From assembly GCA_000701945.1 (NCBI GenBank), contig KL370840.1:1144709-1208708 (forward strand): DNA of 64,000 nucleotides, written 5' to 3'. Below are positions 33,922 through 42,844 of this stretch, one piece after another (positions within the stretch are counted from its first letter, which is position 1; each line of letters opens with the position of its first letter). This DNA is from Anaerotruncus sp. MC2020. Its GTDB lineage: Bacteria > Bacillota > Clostridia > Oscillospirales > Ruminococcaceae. The notes beneath the pieces are model-generated. The model was not told the DNA's origin. It searched no databases and worked only from the letters and a program-made list of their open reading frames with translations. A program made the position numbers and the translations under genes.

Positions 33922-35016
33922 TTATCTGCGAATTGCAGCCTTGCGGCTTTTCTCATACTCCACCAGCACCACCGCTGTCATCACCGCCAGTATCACCGAC
34001 GGCACAGGCGACGCTGCGCTGCACACCTGCGTCGTCGCGGCGGCGGAGACCGCCTCCCCTGCGATGAACATCGGCAGCATGAGTCTGCACGCGGCATAGC
34101 TCACGGCGGCTGCTCCGAGGCGTATACCTGCGGCGGGCATCAGCGACAGCCTCCCGCGGAATATGGCGGCGAGCTGCATGAACACGCAGCCGCCTCCGAA
34201 TGCGACAAGTGCCGATATCACGGGCAAAAGCGTGAAATCTCCCGCGGGTAGACTGCTCACGGCGGTGACGTCGAGCGCGGAGCATATCAGTCCCGCAGAG
34301 GTCGGGAAATCCCTCCCCGTGAGCCGCGATAGCAGCTCAGCGGCGGCGGGTATGGCTCCCGCGCGGACGAGAATCGCCGATATCACGGCAAATCCGAGTA
34401 TAGCCGCGCATATCTCCGCCATGGCGCGCCCCGCCGAGGATATGCACTCGGGGAGCATCTCCGCGCGGAGTGCCACTCCCGTGCGCGGCTGAGCTCCGTG
34501 ACCGTGCCGCCGCAGATACAGCGACAGCACTCCCGCACATACGAGGCTGCCTATCGCGGTCGACAGGCTTATCAGGATACCCACCCTCGCCGAGCGGTAG
34601 AGCTGTCCCGCGATGCAGCCGTATATGAAGGCGGGACCTGCTCCGAAGCACACACCCGCAAGCAGCTCCGCCTCGCGCCTTGTCAGCCTGCCCGCCTCAT
34701 AGCAGGAAAGCAGCATCCGCGCTCCGACAGGATAGCCCGCGATGTTCGAGAAGAGGAAAATGAGCAGAATATCGCCGTCCATGCCGAGCAGGAGCCTCCC
34801 CGCACGGTGTACGAGCCTGCCTGAGGCGGTGACGGTGCCGCTGCGTATGAGCAGTCCCGAGACCGCTATCATCGCAAACAGCGAGGGTATCACGGCGGTG
34901 AGGCAGCGCTGCAATGCCGCGTATACCGCGCCTCCAATCGTATTCGCGGCGAAAATGCACATGGCGGCGGCGCTGACGAGCAGGACTGCCGCCGATATTT
35001 CTCTTGCTTTTTTCAT
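33922..35016 (-). CDS. ylbJ: Sporulation integral membrane protein YlbJ
   Basis: The ATG at 35016 (MKKAREISAAVLLV) follows GGGTGATATTT; an ATG 21 bases further up has no ribosome binding site. The 364-residue protein has about eight to nine TM segments and two Gate (nucleoside-recognition-like) regions: VIPSLFAMIAVSGLLIRSG, FSNIAGYPVGARMLLSCYEAG and VCFGAGPAFIYG are characteristic of YlbJ. In Bacillus, ylbJ is expressed in the mother cell under SigE and is needed for spore cortex. It is divergent from the yqfC-yqfD pair, another SigE-type locus, which supports the call. Confidence 0.85.
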   Translation of the reverse strand: MKKAREISAAVLLVSAAAMCIFAANTIGGAVYAALQRCLTAVIPSLFAMIAVSGLLIRSGTVTASGRLVHRAGRLLLGMDGDILLIFLFSNIAGYPVGARMLLSCYEAGRLTRREAELLAGVCFGAGPAFIYGCIAGQLYRSARVGILISLSTAIGSLVCAGVLSLYLRRHGHGAQPRTGVALRAEMLPECISSAGRAMAEICAAILGFAVISAILVRAGAIPAAAELLSRLTGRDFPTSAGLICSALDVTAVSSLPAGDFTLLPVISALVAFGGGCVFMQLAAIFRGRLSLMPAAGIRLGAAAVSYAACRLMLPMFIAGEAVSAAATTQVCSAASPVPSVILAVMTAVVLVEYEKSRKAAIRR

Positions 35017-35057
35017 AAATATCACCCAGTCAATCATATTATTGGAGGGGTGATATT

Positions 35058-35348
35058 ATGTTTGAAAAGCTGTCGGGCAGGGCAGATGAGCTCCTCTCCC
35101 CTGTCTCGGGAATACATATCGAGAGCAACCGCGAGCTCGTCGTCGAGAACTGCCGACGCATAGAGGAATGCGACGAGGTCTTCATGCAGTTCATATCGGG
35201 ACATCTTCGCGTGCAGGTGTGGGGCAGCGGGCTCCGCGCCTATGACCACTGCACGGGCGGGCTCGTCATCCGCGGGAGGATAGAGCGCGTAGAGCTCGCG
35301 GAGAGAGGAGGTCGGCACGATGAGAGACCAGCTTCGGGGAAGCATTAA
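35058..35348 (+). CDS. yqfC: Sporulation protein YqfC family
   Basis: A 96-residue protein starting after GGAGGGGTGATATT. The core NRELVVENCRRIEECDEVFMQFISG and RVQVWGSGLRAYDHCTGGLVIRGRIERVEL match the short YqfC/YabP-type sporulation proteins. The end overlaps the yqfD start by 29 bases, the gene order found in spore-forming Firmicutes. In Bacillus the pair is SigE-controlled and needed for efficient sporulation. Confidence 0.82.
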   Translation: MFEKLSGRADELLSPVSGIHIESNRELVVENCRRIEECDEVFMQFISGHLRVQVWGSGLRAYDHCTGGLVIRGRIERVELAERGGRHDERPASGKH

Positions 35349-36483
35349 GATAAACGCGCGCGGACGCGACCTGTACGGCTTCATCAATGCCGTCCATGAG
35401 AGCCGCATCAGCTGCTTCAGGCAGTACGTCAGCCGCGGCAGCTTCTGCGCGGAGATATACCGCTCCGACCTCGGGCGGCTCGGGGACATCGCGGCTGAGC
35501 ACGGCGTCGAGCTGACAAGCTATGAGTACGATACGCTCTCCTCGGAGGTCATACGCCGCCGCAGACGGTTCGGGCTCGTGCTCGGAATCGTGCTCGTGAT
35601 AGCCGCATCTGTCTATTTTTCGGGGACTGTCGTCACTATCGACATACAGGGCAACGAGACGGTCAGCGACGAGGTCATACTTGCGGCGCTCGATGAGCTC
35701 GACGTCCGACGCGGCACTCCGTTCCGCAGGATAAACTATATCAGCTGCGAGAACAACTTGCAGATGATGGTCGAGGGACTGTCGTGGGCGGGTATGCACA
35801 GGACAGGACACAGGCTCGTCGTGGAGGTCACGGAGGTCATCGAAAAGCCCGAAATGCGGCGCTCGCGGATACCGTGCAACCTCGTCGCATCCCATGAGGC
35901 GGAGATAGTGGGCGTGTCCGTGCTCGACGGGCAGCTCATGCACAAGGTCGGGGACTACGTCATGCGCGGCGATATGCTCGTCAGCGGCGTGACGGGCGAC
36001 GACACGGGGCATACGACGCTCCACCATGCGCTCGGGACTGTCACGGGGATTTACCGCGAGGAGGCTGTGTTCACCGGCACATTTGAGCAGGAGCGGCTCG
36101 TCCCGACGGGCAGGACAGATACGCGGCGCAGACTGCGCCTGTTCAGCCTTGATATCCCGCTGTATCTCGGCAAAAACGGCTATGAGCTCCGCAGGGAGGA
36201 GTGCGCGGTCAAGCCGCTGAGGGCGTTCGAGAAAACGCTGCCGATAAGCGTTGCGCGGTACAGATACAGCGAGCTTGAGCGCTCGGCGACGGAGCTCACG
36301 CGCGAGGAGCTGACCGACGAGCTCATGCAGAGGGTGTACCTCTATGAGAAGAACTTCCTCGGAGACTGCGAAGTGCTCGGGCGCGATATCACGCCGACCG
36401 AGGCTGACGGCACGCTGACGCTGACCGTGACGTACCGACTGAAGGGCGACATCTGCGAGCAGAGGGAGATACTGATAAAATAG
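35320..36483 (+). CDS. yqfD: Sporulation protein YqfD
   Basis: The 387-residue protein starts MRDQLRGSIKINARGRDLYGFINAV after GAGAGGAGGTCGGCAC. A soluble N-terminal part contains repeated SRISCFRQYVSRGSFCAEIY, then a single TM segment (FGLVLGIVLVIAASVYF, about 86-106), and a long outer region with a POTRA-like start (VVTIDIQGNETVSDEVILAALDE) and a barrel-sandwich-like stretch (VGDYVMRGDMLVSG). This order is that of YqfD, which acts at the engulfed forespore membrane. Usual downstream phoH and ybeY are absent here. Confidence 0.85.
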   Translation: MRDQLRGSIKINARGRDLYGFINAVHESRISCFRQYVSRGSFCAEIYRSDLGRLGDIAAEHGVELTSYEYDTLSSEVIRRRRRFGLVLGIVLVIAASVYFSGTVVTIDIQGNETVSDEVILAALDELDVRRGTPFRRINYISCENNLQMMVEGLSWAGMHRTGHRLVVEVTEVIEKPEMRRSRIPCNLVASHEAEIVGVSVLDGQLMHKVGDYVMRGDMLVSGVTGDDTGHTTLHHALGTVTGIYREEAVFTGTFEQERLVPTGRTDTRRRLRLFSLDIPLYLGKNGYELRREECAVKPLRAFEKTLPISVARYRYSELERSATELTREELTDELMQRVYLYEKNFLGDCEVLGRDITPTEADGTLTLTVTYRLKGDICEQREILIK

Positions 36484-36509
36484 CGGTACGGCGTCCCGCT
36501 GATGAGGCA

Positions 36510-36555
36510 CAAAAAAGCGCAGGTTCAGGGGCTCCCCTTCCTGCGCTTTTTATTA
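36510..36555. terminator. Terminator between yqfD and the convergent lipoprotein gene
   Basis: AAAGCGCAGG and CCTGCGCTTT form a stem around a G/C-rich loop that itself contains GGGG/CCCC. T runs lie on both strands. Confidence 0.75.
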
Positions 36556-37503
36556 TTATTGTGCAGCTGCCATGCTCGAAGCCTCGTCTATTGCCTCCTG
36601 AGCCTTTGCCTCAGCCTCGGCAAGAGCCTGCTCCGCCTTTGCAAGTCCTTCGTCAACTGCCTTGTCTATCGCGTCGCCATTTGCCTGCGCTGCTTCAGTT
36701 GCAGGCTGCTCCGCCTCAGCGGGAGCCTCGCCGCTCTCAGCCTTCTCTATCGGGAGCGACTTGCCCTCCTCGTCGAGGAAGACGATGTTGTCGACGTACA
36801 TATTGCCCTCGTTCTGAGCGCCCCATCTCATGATGAGGAAGACCGCCTCGTCCATTGTCTCGTCCCAGCACTGTCCGCCTGCCGCAAGCACGAACTTGAA
36901 CTCGGCATGAGCTGCGCCCGACATCTCGAAGTTGTACTCGCCGCCGCTCCATTCGCCGAACTGGTACCACTTGTCGCCTGCGACGTTAGCTCCGCCGCCG
37001 CCGCCTATCCAGCCGGGAGCCTTGAGCAGCTCGCCGTCGTCGTTCTTATAGTCCGAAGCAGTAGCGTCCGCATATACGTCAAACTCGATAGAGCGCACCT
37101 TAGCCACGTTCTCATGGCTGAGCAGCTTTGCCGCGTCTATCTGTATCTTCTGAACTGTGCCGTTTGCGTGGTTCTTGCCGTCGTCGGTGAAACGGAGCAT
37201 CTTGTTGCCCTGCACCTCTACGACCTCGAGCGTACCCTGTGCGGAGTCGTCATCGCCTGTCTTGGGTGAAGCAAACGAGAAGTCGCCGTCGTCGAAGGTG
37301 ATAGCGTTCGGGTCGGAAGCCTCAACGGGCTTGGGCGGCTCGGGAGCCTCCGTTGTTGCCTCTGTAGCGGCTACTGTTGAGGGCTCGGTCGATGCCGTGG
37401 TAGCCTCCGAGCTCTCAGATGACGAGCCCTTGTCTCCGCAGCCCGCGGCAGCTGCCGCAAGCGTGAGTGTCAGAGCACTTGCCAGTATCTTTTTGTATTC
37501 CAT
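36556..37503 (-). CDS. Lipoprotein with a carbohydrate-binding-like beta domain
   Basis: The 315-residue protein has a lipobox AAAGC near residue 22, a Ser/Thr/Glu linker, and a beta-rich domain (about 65-245) with ITFDDGDFSF at its start and MYVDNIVFLDEEG at its end. That start and end pattern is typical of CBM4/9-like jelly-roll domains that use a terminal VDNI strand. The C-terminal 60 residues form an Ala/Glu-rich helix (DEGLAKAEQALAEAEAKA). It may bind polysaccharide at the cell surface. The gene lies downstream of a wall-anchored-looking protein but a terminator separates them. Confidence 0.65.
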   Translation of the reverse strand: MEYKKILASALTLTLAAAAAGCGDKGSSSESSEATTASTEPSTVAATEATTEAPEPPKPVEASDPNAITFDDGDFSFASPKTGDDDSAQGTLEVVEVQGNKMLRFTDDGKNHANGTVQKIQIDAAKLLSHENVAKVRSIEFDVYADATASDYKNDDGELLKAPGWIGGGGGANVAGDKWYQFGEWSGGEYNFEMSGAAHAEFKFVLAAGGQCWDETMDEAVFLIMRWGAQNEGNMYVDNIVFLDEEGKSLPIEKAESGEAPAEAEQPATEAAQANGDAIDKAVDEGLAKAEQALAEAEAKAQEAIDEASSMAAAQ

Positions 37504-37527
37504 ACTGATTTTCTCCTTTCTATCAGA

Positions 37528-37556
37528 AATGCCCCCTGCAAGCAGAGGGCATTCTC
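37528..37556 (-). terminator. Terminator of the anchored surface protein gene
   Basis: Read leftward, AATGCCCTCTGC pairs with the CAGGGGGCATTT arm, followed by a weak T-rich run. Confidence 0.65.
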
Positions 37557-37581
37557 CTTATAGCTTAGCTTTCAGACTTGA

Positions 37582-38385
37582 TTAGTCCTTCTTTCTTACA
37601 GCGAATGCTGTAGCAGCAGCAAGTCCGAGTGCAGCAACAGCAACAGCAGCGCCTGCATCGCCTGTCTTAGCAGAAGCCTCGCCAGCCTTGGAAGCTGTTG
37701 TTGTGCCTGTACCTGTGCCAGATGTTGTTGTAGTTGTAGAACCAGATGTAGTTGTGGAGTCACCTGTTGTAGTAGTTGTAGCCTCAGTAGTAGTTGTAGT
37801 CTCCTCAACACCGTCGTCTGTCTTTACGCTCTTGATAGTGATCTTAGCGGAAGTGTCCTTGAGGTCTCCACCGTACTCGAAGATCGGGATATTTGTCTGA
37901 ACGTAGAGGATCTGAACAGTAGCGGAGGGCTCTGCGAGCTTCCACTCAACTGTGTACTCACCGTCGCCGTTGATCTTAACGATCTCGTCAGCGGGGATCT
38001 TGCCGTTCTCATATTCGCCCATGTGACGGCTCTTGTCTGCGATACCGCCGCAGAGGAAAGCCTCGAGGTCCTTATCGGTAGCATTGCCCTCAGACTTTAC
38101 CTTAGAGTCAGTGCCGATGCCTGAAACCTCAAATGTAACCTTTACATAGCCTGTGTAGGGATTCTCAGTGTCCTCGGTAGCGATATCCTTAACGGGAGGC
38201 TGAGCCCACTCGTTTACGATATTAGCTCTGAGGAGCTTGCCGTCGTCGGAAGTACCAGCGGAATTGCCTGAATCCGTGTACTTGACGTCTCTCTCTGCTG
38301 CGAACGAAGTAACGCTCATTGCGCAGAAAGCAGATGCGGCAACGACTGATGCAGCCATAGCTGCGAGGACCTTGTTCATCTTCAT
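37582..38385 (-). CDS. Secreted surface protein with Thr-rich linker and sortase-like C-terminus
   Basis: The 267-residue protein has a signal peptide (MKMNKVLAAMAASVVAASAF, cleavage near TSFAAE), a beta-rich domain of about 160 residues, a long Thr/Gly-rich linker, and a C-terminus with SAKTGDAG, a hydrophobic helix and the charged tail RKKD. This C-terminus has the layout of a sortase substrate, with SAKTG instead of LPXTG; similar KTGD tails occur in other Ruminococcus surface proteins. Codon choice resembles that of highly expressed genes. The domain is not recognised; the ligand is unknown. Confidence 0.65.
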   Translation of the reverse strand: MKMNKVLAAMAASVVAASAFCAMSVTSFAAERDVKYTDSGNSAGTSDDGKLLRANIVNEWAQPPVKDIATEDTENPYTGYVKVTFEVSGIGTDSKVKSEGNATDKDLEAFLCGGIADKSRHMGEYENGKIPADEIVKINGDGEYTVEWKLAEPSATVQILYVQTNIPIFEYGGDLKDTSAKITIKSVKTDDGVEETTTTTEATTTTTGDSTTTSGSTTTTTSGTGTGTTTASKAGEASAKTGDAGAAVAVAALGLAAATAFAVRKKD

Positions 38386-38447
38386 AATAAAAAACTCCTA
38401 ACTTACGTGCGTATAAGCGGGGATAAATAGAAGAATGCGCACTTATT

Positions 38448-38476
38448 TTTATAAAAACATTCTAACATAAAAGCAA
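38448..38476 (-). promoter_or_regulatory. Promoter of the anchored surface protein gene
   Basis: On the minus strand TTGCTT (38471-38476) and TATAAA (38448-38453) are 17 bases apart. Confidence 0.65.
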
Positions 38477-38539
38477 AACGTTGTAAAGCGGCGATTTGCA
38501 CAAACTTGATAGCCGTGCAAGGCTCAAAATAGGCGAATA

Positions 38540-41500
38540 TCAACAGTTTTTCTCTGCCGCCGAGCCGATTATCCCTACAACGTCCTTCATCATATCGAAG
38601 GGGCGCTTCTTCGGGTCTATTTTTACCGATACATAGGACTTGCCCGAGCCGTTGAAGGTTATCCTGCCCTTGTATGCCGCGGACATCGCCTGTATCTGCT
38701 CTATCGTGAGATATTCCGTGTAGAAGTACATCTGCGCGTTCTTCTGCGATATCTCCGTTATGCCGAGGTGAGCCGCCTTGTTGCGGAGCAGCGACACCTC
38801 TATCAGTCCCACCACCGACTTAGGCGGCTCGCCGTAGCGGTCGATGAGCTCGTCGATGAGGTCGAGCTTGTCCTCGTCGCGTGTGACGTGCATTATCTTC
38901 TTGTAGAGGTCGATTCGCTGGTTGAGGCTGGAGATGTAGTCCTCGGGGATATGGGCGTCTATCTGTATGTCCACGAGGCACTCGGGCACCTTCTCGGGCT
39001 GCTCGCCCTTCTCCTCGGCGATAGCCTCCGAGAGGAGCTGCAAGTACATATCGTAGCCGACAGCTTCCATGTGTCCGTGCTGACTGCCGCCGAGTATGCT
39101 TCCCGCGCCGCGTATCTCGAGGTCGCGCAGGGCTATGCGGAAGCCGCTGCCGAACTGCGTGAACTCGCGCATGGCATTGAGGCGCTTTGCCGCTATCTCG
39201 GTCAGCACCTTGTCGCGGCGGTAGGTGAAATATGCGTAGCCGCGGCGGTTGGAGCGTCCCACGCGCCCGCGGAGCTGATACAGCTGAGAGAGTCCGAAGC
39301 GGTCGGAGTCCTCGATGATGAGGGTGTTGACGTTGGGGACGTCCACGCCCGTCTCGATGATAGTCGTGCAGACGAGTATGTCTATCTCGTGCTCGACAAG
39401 CTGCTCCCATATGTCGGACATCTCGTCCTCGCTCATCTGACCGTGTGCCACGGCGATTCGAGCCTCGGGGAGAAGCTGCTGCAATCTGTCCGCGCAGGAG
39501 AGTATGCTCTCGACGCGGTTGTGTATGTAGTAGACCTGTCCGCCTCTGCGGAGCTCGCGCACTATCGCCTGCACGACCGTGCCGACGTTGTACTCGATGA
39601 CGTAGGTCTGCACGGGGTATCTGTCCTGCGGAGGCTCCTCGAGCACCGACATATCGCGTATGCCGCTCATCGCCATATTGAGCGTGCGCGGGATAGGAGT
39701 CGCGGACAGCATGAGGACGTCCACGCCCGTGAAGCTCTCCTTGAACTTCTCCTTGTGAGCCACGCCGAAGCGCTGCTCCTCGTCGATTATGGCGAGTCCG
39801 AGGTCCTTGAACTTCACGCTTTTCTGTATTATCTTGTGCGTGCCGATGAGGAGGTCTATGCGTCCCTGTGCGAGCTTCTTGACTATCTCCGCCTGCTGCT
39901 TCGGCGAGCGGTAGCGGCTGAGCAGCTCCACATTGACAGGGAAGTGCTCAAAGCGGCGCAGTGCCGTCTGATAGTGCTGATACGCGAGGACCGTCGTCGG
40001 CGCGAGGATAGCGCACTGCTTGCCCGAGAGTATGCACTTCATCGCCGCGCGGAATGCGACCTCGGTCTTGCCGAAGCCGACGTCTCCGCAGAGCAGTCGC
40101 TCCATCGGACGTATGCGCTCCATATCAGCCTTTATCTCGGCGATAGCGGTAAGCTGGTCGTCCGTCTCGACGTAGGGGAAGCGCTCCTCGAAGTCGTGCT
40201 GTATCTCGTCGTCGGGATAGAATGCGAAGCCCTCGCTTTTCTCGCGCTTCGCGTAGAGGGCGATGAGCTCGTGAGCCATGTCCTTGACAGCGCGCTTGAC
40301 GTTGCTGCGGGTCTTCTGCCACTCGCCCGAGCTGAGCTTGTTCAGCTTCACGCCGCTGTCGTCGCGCGGACCGATGTACTTCGACACCATATCGAGCTGA
40401 GTTACGGGTATGTAGAGCTTGTCCGTGCCCGCGTACTGAATGGTGATGTAGTCCTTGACAACGCCGTCGAATTCGAGCTTGCGAATGCCGATGAATCGCC
40501 CGATTCCGTGTGCGCTGTGTACGACGAGGTCGCCCTCGGAGATGTCCGCGAGGCTGCGTATCTCCTCCGCCTTGTTCTTCTTGCGGGACTTGCGCTTGCG
40601 GACGGAGTCCATAGCGCGTCCCTGCGTGATGAGCACAGTCCTGTTTTCAGGGTACTCGAAGCCGCTGCTGAGGCTGCCCGACATCAGCGCCACACGTCCC
40701 GCGCGGAGCTCGAGACCGTCCGTCGCGATATCGCACGGAATGCCCGCGTCCTCCAAGTCCTGACGGATTATCGGGAGGGTCTTCTCACTGCCCGCGCAGA
40801 GCAGTATGCGGTACTTCCGCACCTTGTAGTCGGTGATGTCCTCGATGAGCTGTTTGAGCTCGCCGCCCCAGAATGCGGTCTGCATAGCCTCGAAGCTGAC
40901 GAGGCGGCGGAAGTCGATGCGCTCGCCGCCCTGCACGAAGTTGCTCATGTAGAGGCAGGGCTTCTTTTCCGCGATATGCTGTATCTTCGCGAGCTCGAGG
41001 CAGTAGCCGTCCAGCCCCTTGCAGAGCTGACCGTCCTCCATGAGCACCTTGATATCCTCGTTATAGCGCGTAGTTATGCCCGCCGCGCTGTCCATCACGT
41101 TCGAGTAGTCGCTGAAGAGCACCGCTCCGTCGACGTAGTCGAAAACCGTCGAGGGCTCGCCGTAGACGAGGGGGTAATACTTCATTCCGTGCGCGAGTAT
41201 CTCCCCTGCCCTCAGTCTGCGGACGTCCGCGCCGAGGTGCTCGCGAATGAGCCCCATGCGCTTGCCGCGAGCCTTCTTGCAGAGCTCCTCTATCTTGTCC
41301 GCGAGCTCTGCGCCGTCGTAGAGCATCTCGCCCGCGGGAGATATCTCCGCCTTGTCGAGCTTCACGTCCGAGCGGCGCTGAGTGTCCGTCTCGAACTCGG
41401 AAATGCTCTCTACCTCGTCGCCCCACAGCTCGATACGCAGGGGCTTGTCCGCCTGCACGGGGAAGATGTCGATGATGTCGCCGCGGACGGAGAACTGCGA

Positions 41501-42007
41501 GGCTCCCTCGACCTTCTCCGCGCGCTGATAGCCGCTCCGCGTGAGGGAGAGGCAGAGCGCGTCGCGGTCTATCTCCTGCCCTGCGGTCAGCTCGATGCCC
41601 GCCGCGATGAGGACTCCGACGGGGATAACGGGCTGCATTACGGCTTCTATGCTCGCGCAGATGACGCGGCATTCGCCGTGCACCGCCCTCGCGAGCGCCG
41701 ACACGCGCATATACTCGTACTCACGATTCGCGCTGTCTACGGGCGTGAAAACGAGCTCCTTCGACGGGAACAGCACCGCTGTCTCGCTGCCCGACATCAT
41801 GTTGATGTCGTCGCAGAGCTTCTTCGCCTCAGCCTCGCTGCCCGCGATGACAAGGTCGATTTTTCCCGTATCAAGGGCGTTTATGAGCTGCGCCCTGTGT
41901 ATATGCGAAAGACCCGTCACGGAGACGGGTGAGATGTTCTTTTCGATTGCCTCGCGAACGCTCTTATACCCCGAGAGCTCGCGGAAAATGTCCCTGAATA
42001 ATTCCAT
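38540..42007 (-). CDS. mfd: Transcription-repair coupling factor
   Basis: Mfd removes RNA polymerase stalled at DNA lesions and recruits UvrA. The 1155-residue length is standard. The UvrB-like N-terminal part (1-350), the CarD-like RNA polymerase-interaction domain (about 485-590; GDLVVHSAHGIGRFIGI), the helicase core with Walker A GDVGFGKTE near 642, IIDEEQRFGVAHKEK near 741 and QLRGRVGRSNRRGYAYF, and the C-terminal TRCF domain are all present. It is 47 bases downstream of pth, the usual pth-mfd order of Firmicutes. Confidence 0.97.
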   Translation of the reverse strand: MELFRDIFRELSGYKSVREAIEKNISPVSVTGLSHIHRAQLINALDTGKIDLVIAGSEAEAKKLCDDINMMSGSETAVLFPSKELVFTPVDSANREYEYMRVSALARAVHGECRVICASIEAVMQPVIPVGVLIAAGIELTAGQEIDRDALCLSLTRSGYQRAEKVEGASQFSVRGDIIDIFPVQADKPLRIELWGDEVESISEFETDTQRRSDVKLDKAEISPAGEMLYDGAELADKIEELCKKARGKRMGLIREHLGADVRRLRAGEILAHGMKYYPLVYGEPSTVFDYVDGAVLFSDYSNVMDSAAGITTRYNEDIKVLMEDGQLCKGLDGYCLELAKIQHIAEKKPCLYMSNFVQGGERIDFRRLVSFEAMQTAFWGGELKQLIEDITDYKVRKYRILLCAGSEKTLPIIRQDLEDAGIPCDIATDGLELRAGRVALMSGSLSSGFEYPENRTVLITQGRAMDSVRKRKSRKKNKAEEIRSLADISEGDLVVHSAHGIGRFIGIRKLEFDGVVKDYITIQYAGTDKLYIPVTQLDMVSKYIGPRDDSGVKLNKLSSGEWQKTRSNVKRAVKDMAHELIALYAKREKSEGFAFYPDDEIQHDFEERFPYVETDDQLTAIAEIKADMERIRPMERLLCGDVGFGKTEVAFRAAMKCILSGKQCAILAPTTVLAYQHYQTALRRFEHFPVNVELLSRYRSPKQQAEIVKKLAQGRIDLLIGTHKIIQKSVKFKDLGLAIIDEEQRFGVAHKEKFKESFTGVDVLMLSATPIPRTLNMAMSGIRDMSVLEEPPQDRYPVQTYVIEYNVGTVVQAIVRELRRGGQVYYIHNRVESILSCADRLQQLLPEARIAVAHGQMSEDEMSDIWEQLVEHEIDILVCTTIIETGVDVPNVNTLIIEDSDRFGLSQLYQLRGRVGRSNRRGYAYFTYRRDKVLTEIAAKRLNAMREFTQFGSGFRIALRDLEIRGAGSILGGSQHGHMEAVGYDMYLQLLSEAIAEEKGEQPEKVPECLVDIQIDAHIPEDYISSLNQRIDLYKKIMHVTRDEDKLDLIDELIDRYGEPPKSVVGLIEVSLLRNKAAHLGITEISQKNAQMYFYTEYLTIEQIQAMSAAYKGRITFNGSGKSYVSVKIDPKKRPFDMMKDVVGIIGSAAEKNC

Positions 42008-42054
42008 ACTTTCACCGTTTTCGTATCATGCCGTCAGCTCAAAGCTAAGGGCTC

Positions 42055-42681
42055 TCACGAATTGTACTTGTTCATCGCCTCGTCGGTCTTGCCCTGCACC
42101 ATGAGCTTTATGCACTCGCAGGCGTTGTCAGCGGCTTCCTTCAGCTTCGCCGCGTCCTCCTTGCCGAACTTCCCGAGCACCCACTTCGCGAGGTCGTAGT
42201 CGGGGTGAGGCTTCTTGCCGACGCCCATTTTCACGCGCGGGAAGTCGTCCCTGCCCGTGAGCTCGATTATGCTCCTCATGCCGTTGTGACCGCCGTGACT
42301 GCCCTTGCGGCGTATGCGGAGCTTGCCCGGCTCGAGGGAGATGTCGTCGTATATGACGATGAGGTTCGCGGCGTCTATCTTGTAGAACTCCAGCGCCTGC
42401 ACGACGGACTCGCCGCTGTTGTTCATGTAGGTCGTGGGCTTGAGCAGCAGACAGCGCTTGTCCCCGATAGTGACCTCGGCGGTCTTGCCCTTGAAGCGGA
42501 GGCGGTCTATCTTCTCGCCGAGCTGCTCCGCGAGCGTATCTATCGTGAAAAAGCCCGCGTTATGGCGGCTGCCCTCGTACTCAAGCCCCGGATTGCCGAG
42601 TCCTGCTATCACATACTCTATTTTACCTCTTGCCGCAGTCGAATTTGCGGAAATGCGGTCGAAAACGTCAAAAATGCTCAT
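42055..42681 (-). CDS. pth: Peptidyl-tRNA hydrolase
   Basis: Pth recycles peptidyl-tRNA that drops off ribosomes. The start MSIFDVFDRISANS at 42681 follows AAGGAGAGATTTG. The 208-residue protein contains VIAGLGNPGLEYEGSRHNAGF with the catalytic His, LLKPTTYMNNSG, IYDDISLEPGKLRIRRKGSHGGHNGM and FPRVKMGVGKK. The N-terminus is about 20 residues longer than usual. Co-directional with mfd. Confidence 0.95.
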   Translation of the reverse strand: MSIFDVFDRISANSTAARGKIEYVIAGLGNPGLEYEGSRHNAGFFTIDTLAEQLGEKIDRLRFKGKTAEVTIGDKRCLLLKPTTYMNNSGESVVQALEFYKIDAANLIVIYDDISLEPGKLRIRRKGSHGGHNGMRSIIELTGRDDFPRVKMGVGKKPHPDYDLAKWVLGKFGKEDAAKLKEAADNACECIKLMVQGKTDEAMNKYNS

Positions 42682-42802
42682 CAAATCTCTCCTTAATGGT
42701 AGTGCGTGCTTATTATAACACATTATCGCGCAGATTTCAAGCAGTGGTAAGAATTCAGAAAAGCCGTTAGCTTACGGTATCGTCTCCCCCCTGAATCTGA
42801 AA

Positions 42803-42826
42803 AGGGACGTCGCGGGCGGCGTCCCT
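42803..42826. terminator. GC-rich hairpin between pth and the candidate RNA
   Basis: AGGGACGTCGC pairs with GCGGCGTCCCT (one mismatch or G-T pair). On the minus strand it is followed by TTTT, so it can back up the stronger hairpin at 42848-42893. Confidence 0.6.
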
Positions 42827-42844
42827 GTAAATCCGTACAAAATG

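Noticed and set aside
38768..41932. A 1054-codon plus-strand open frame opposite mfd
   Set aside because: It is a shadow of the real mfd gene, caused by GC-rich third positions; it lacks a ribosome binding site and has the Arg/Leu/Ala-rich composition of antisense frames.
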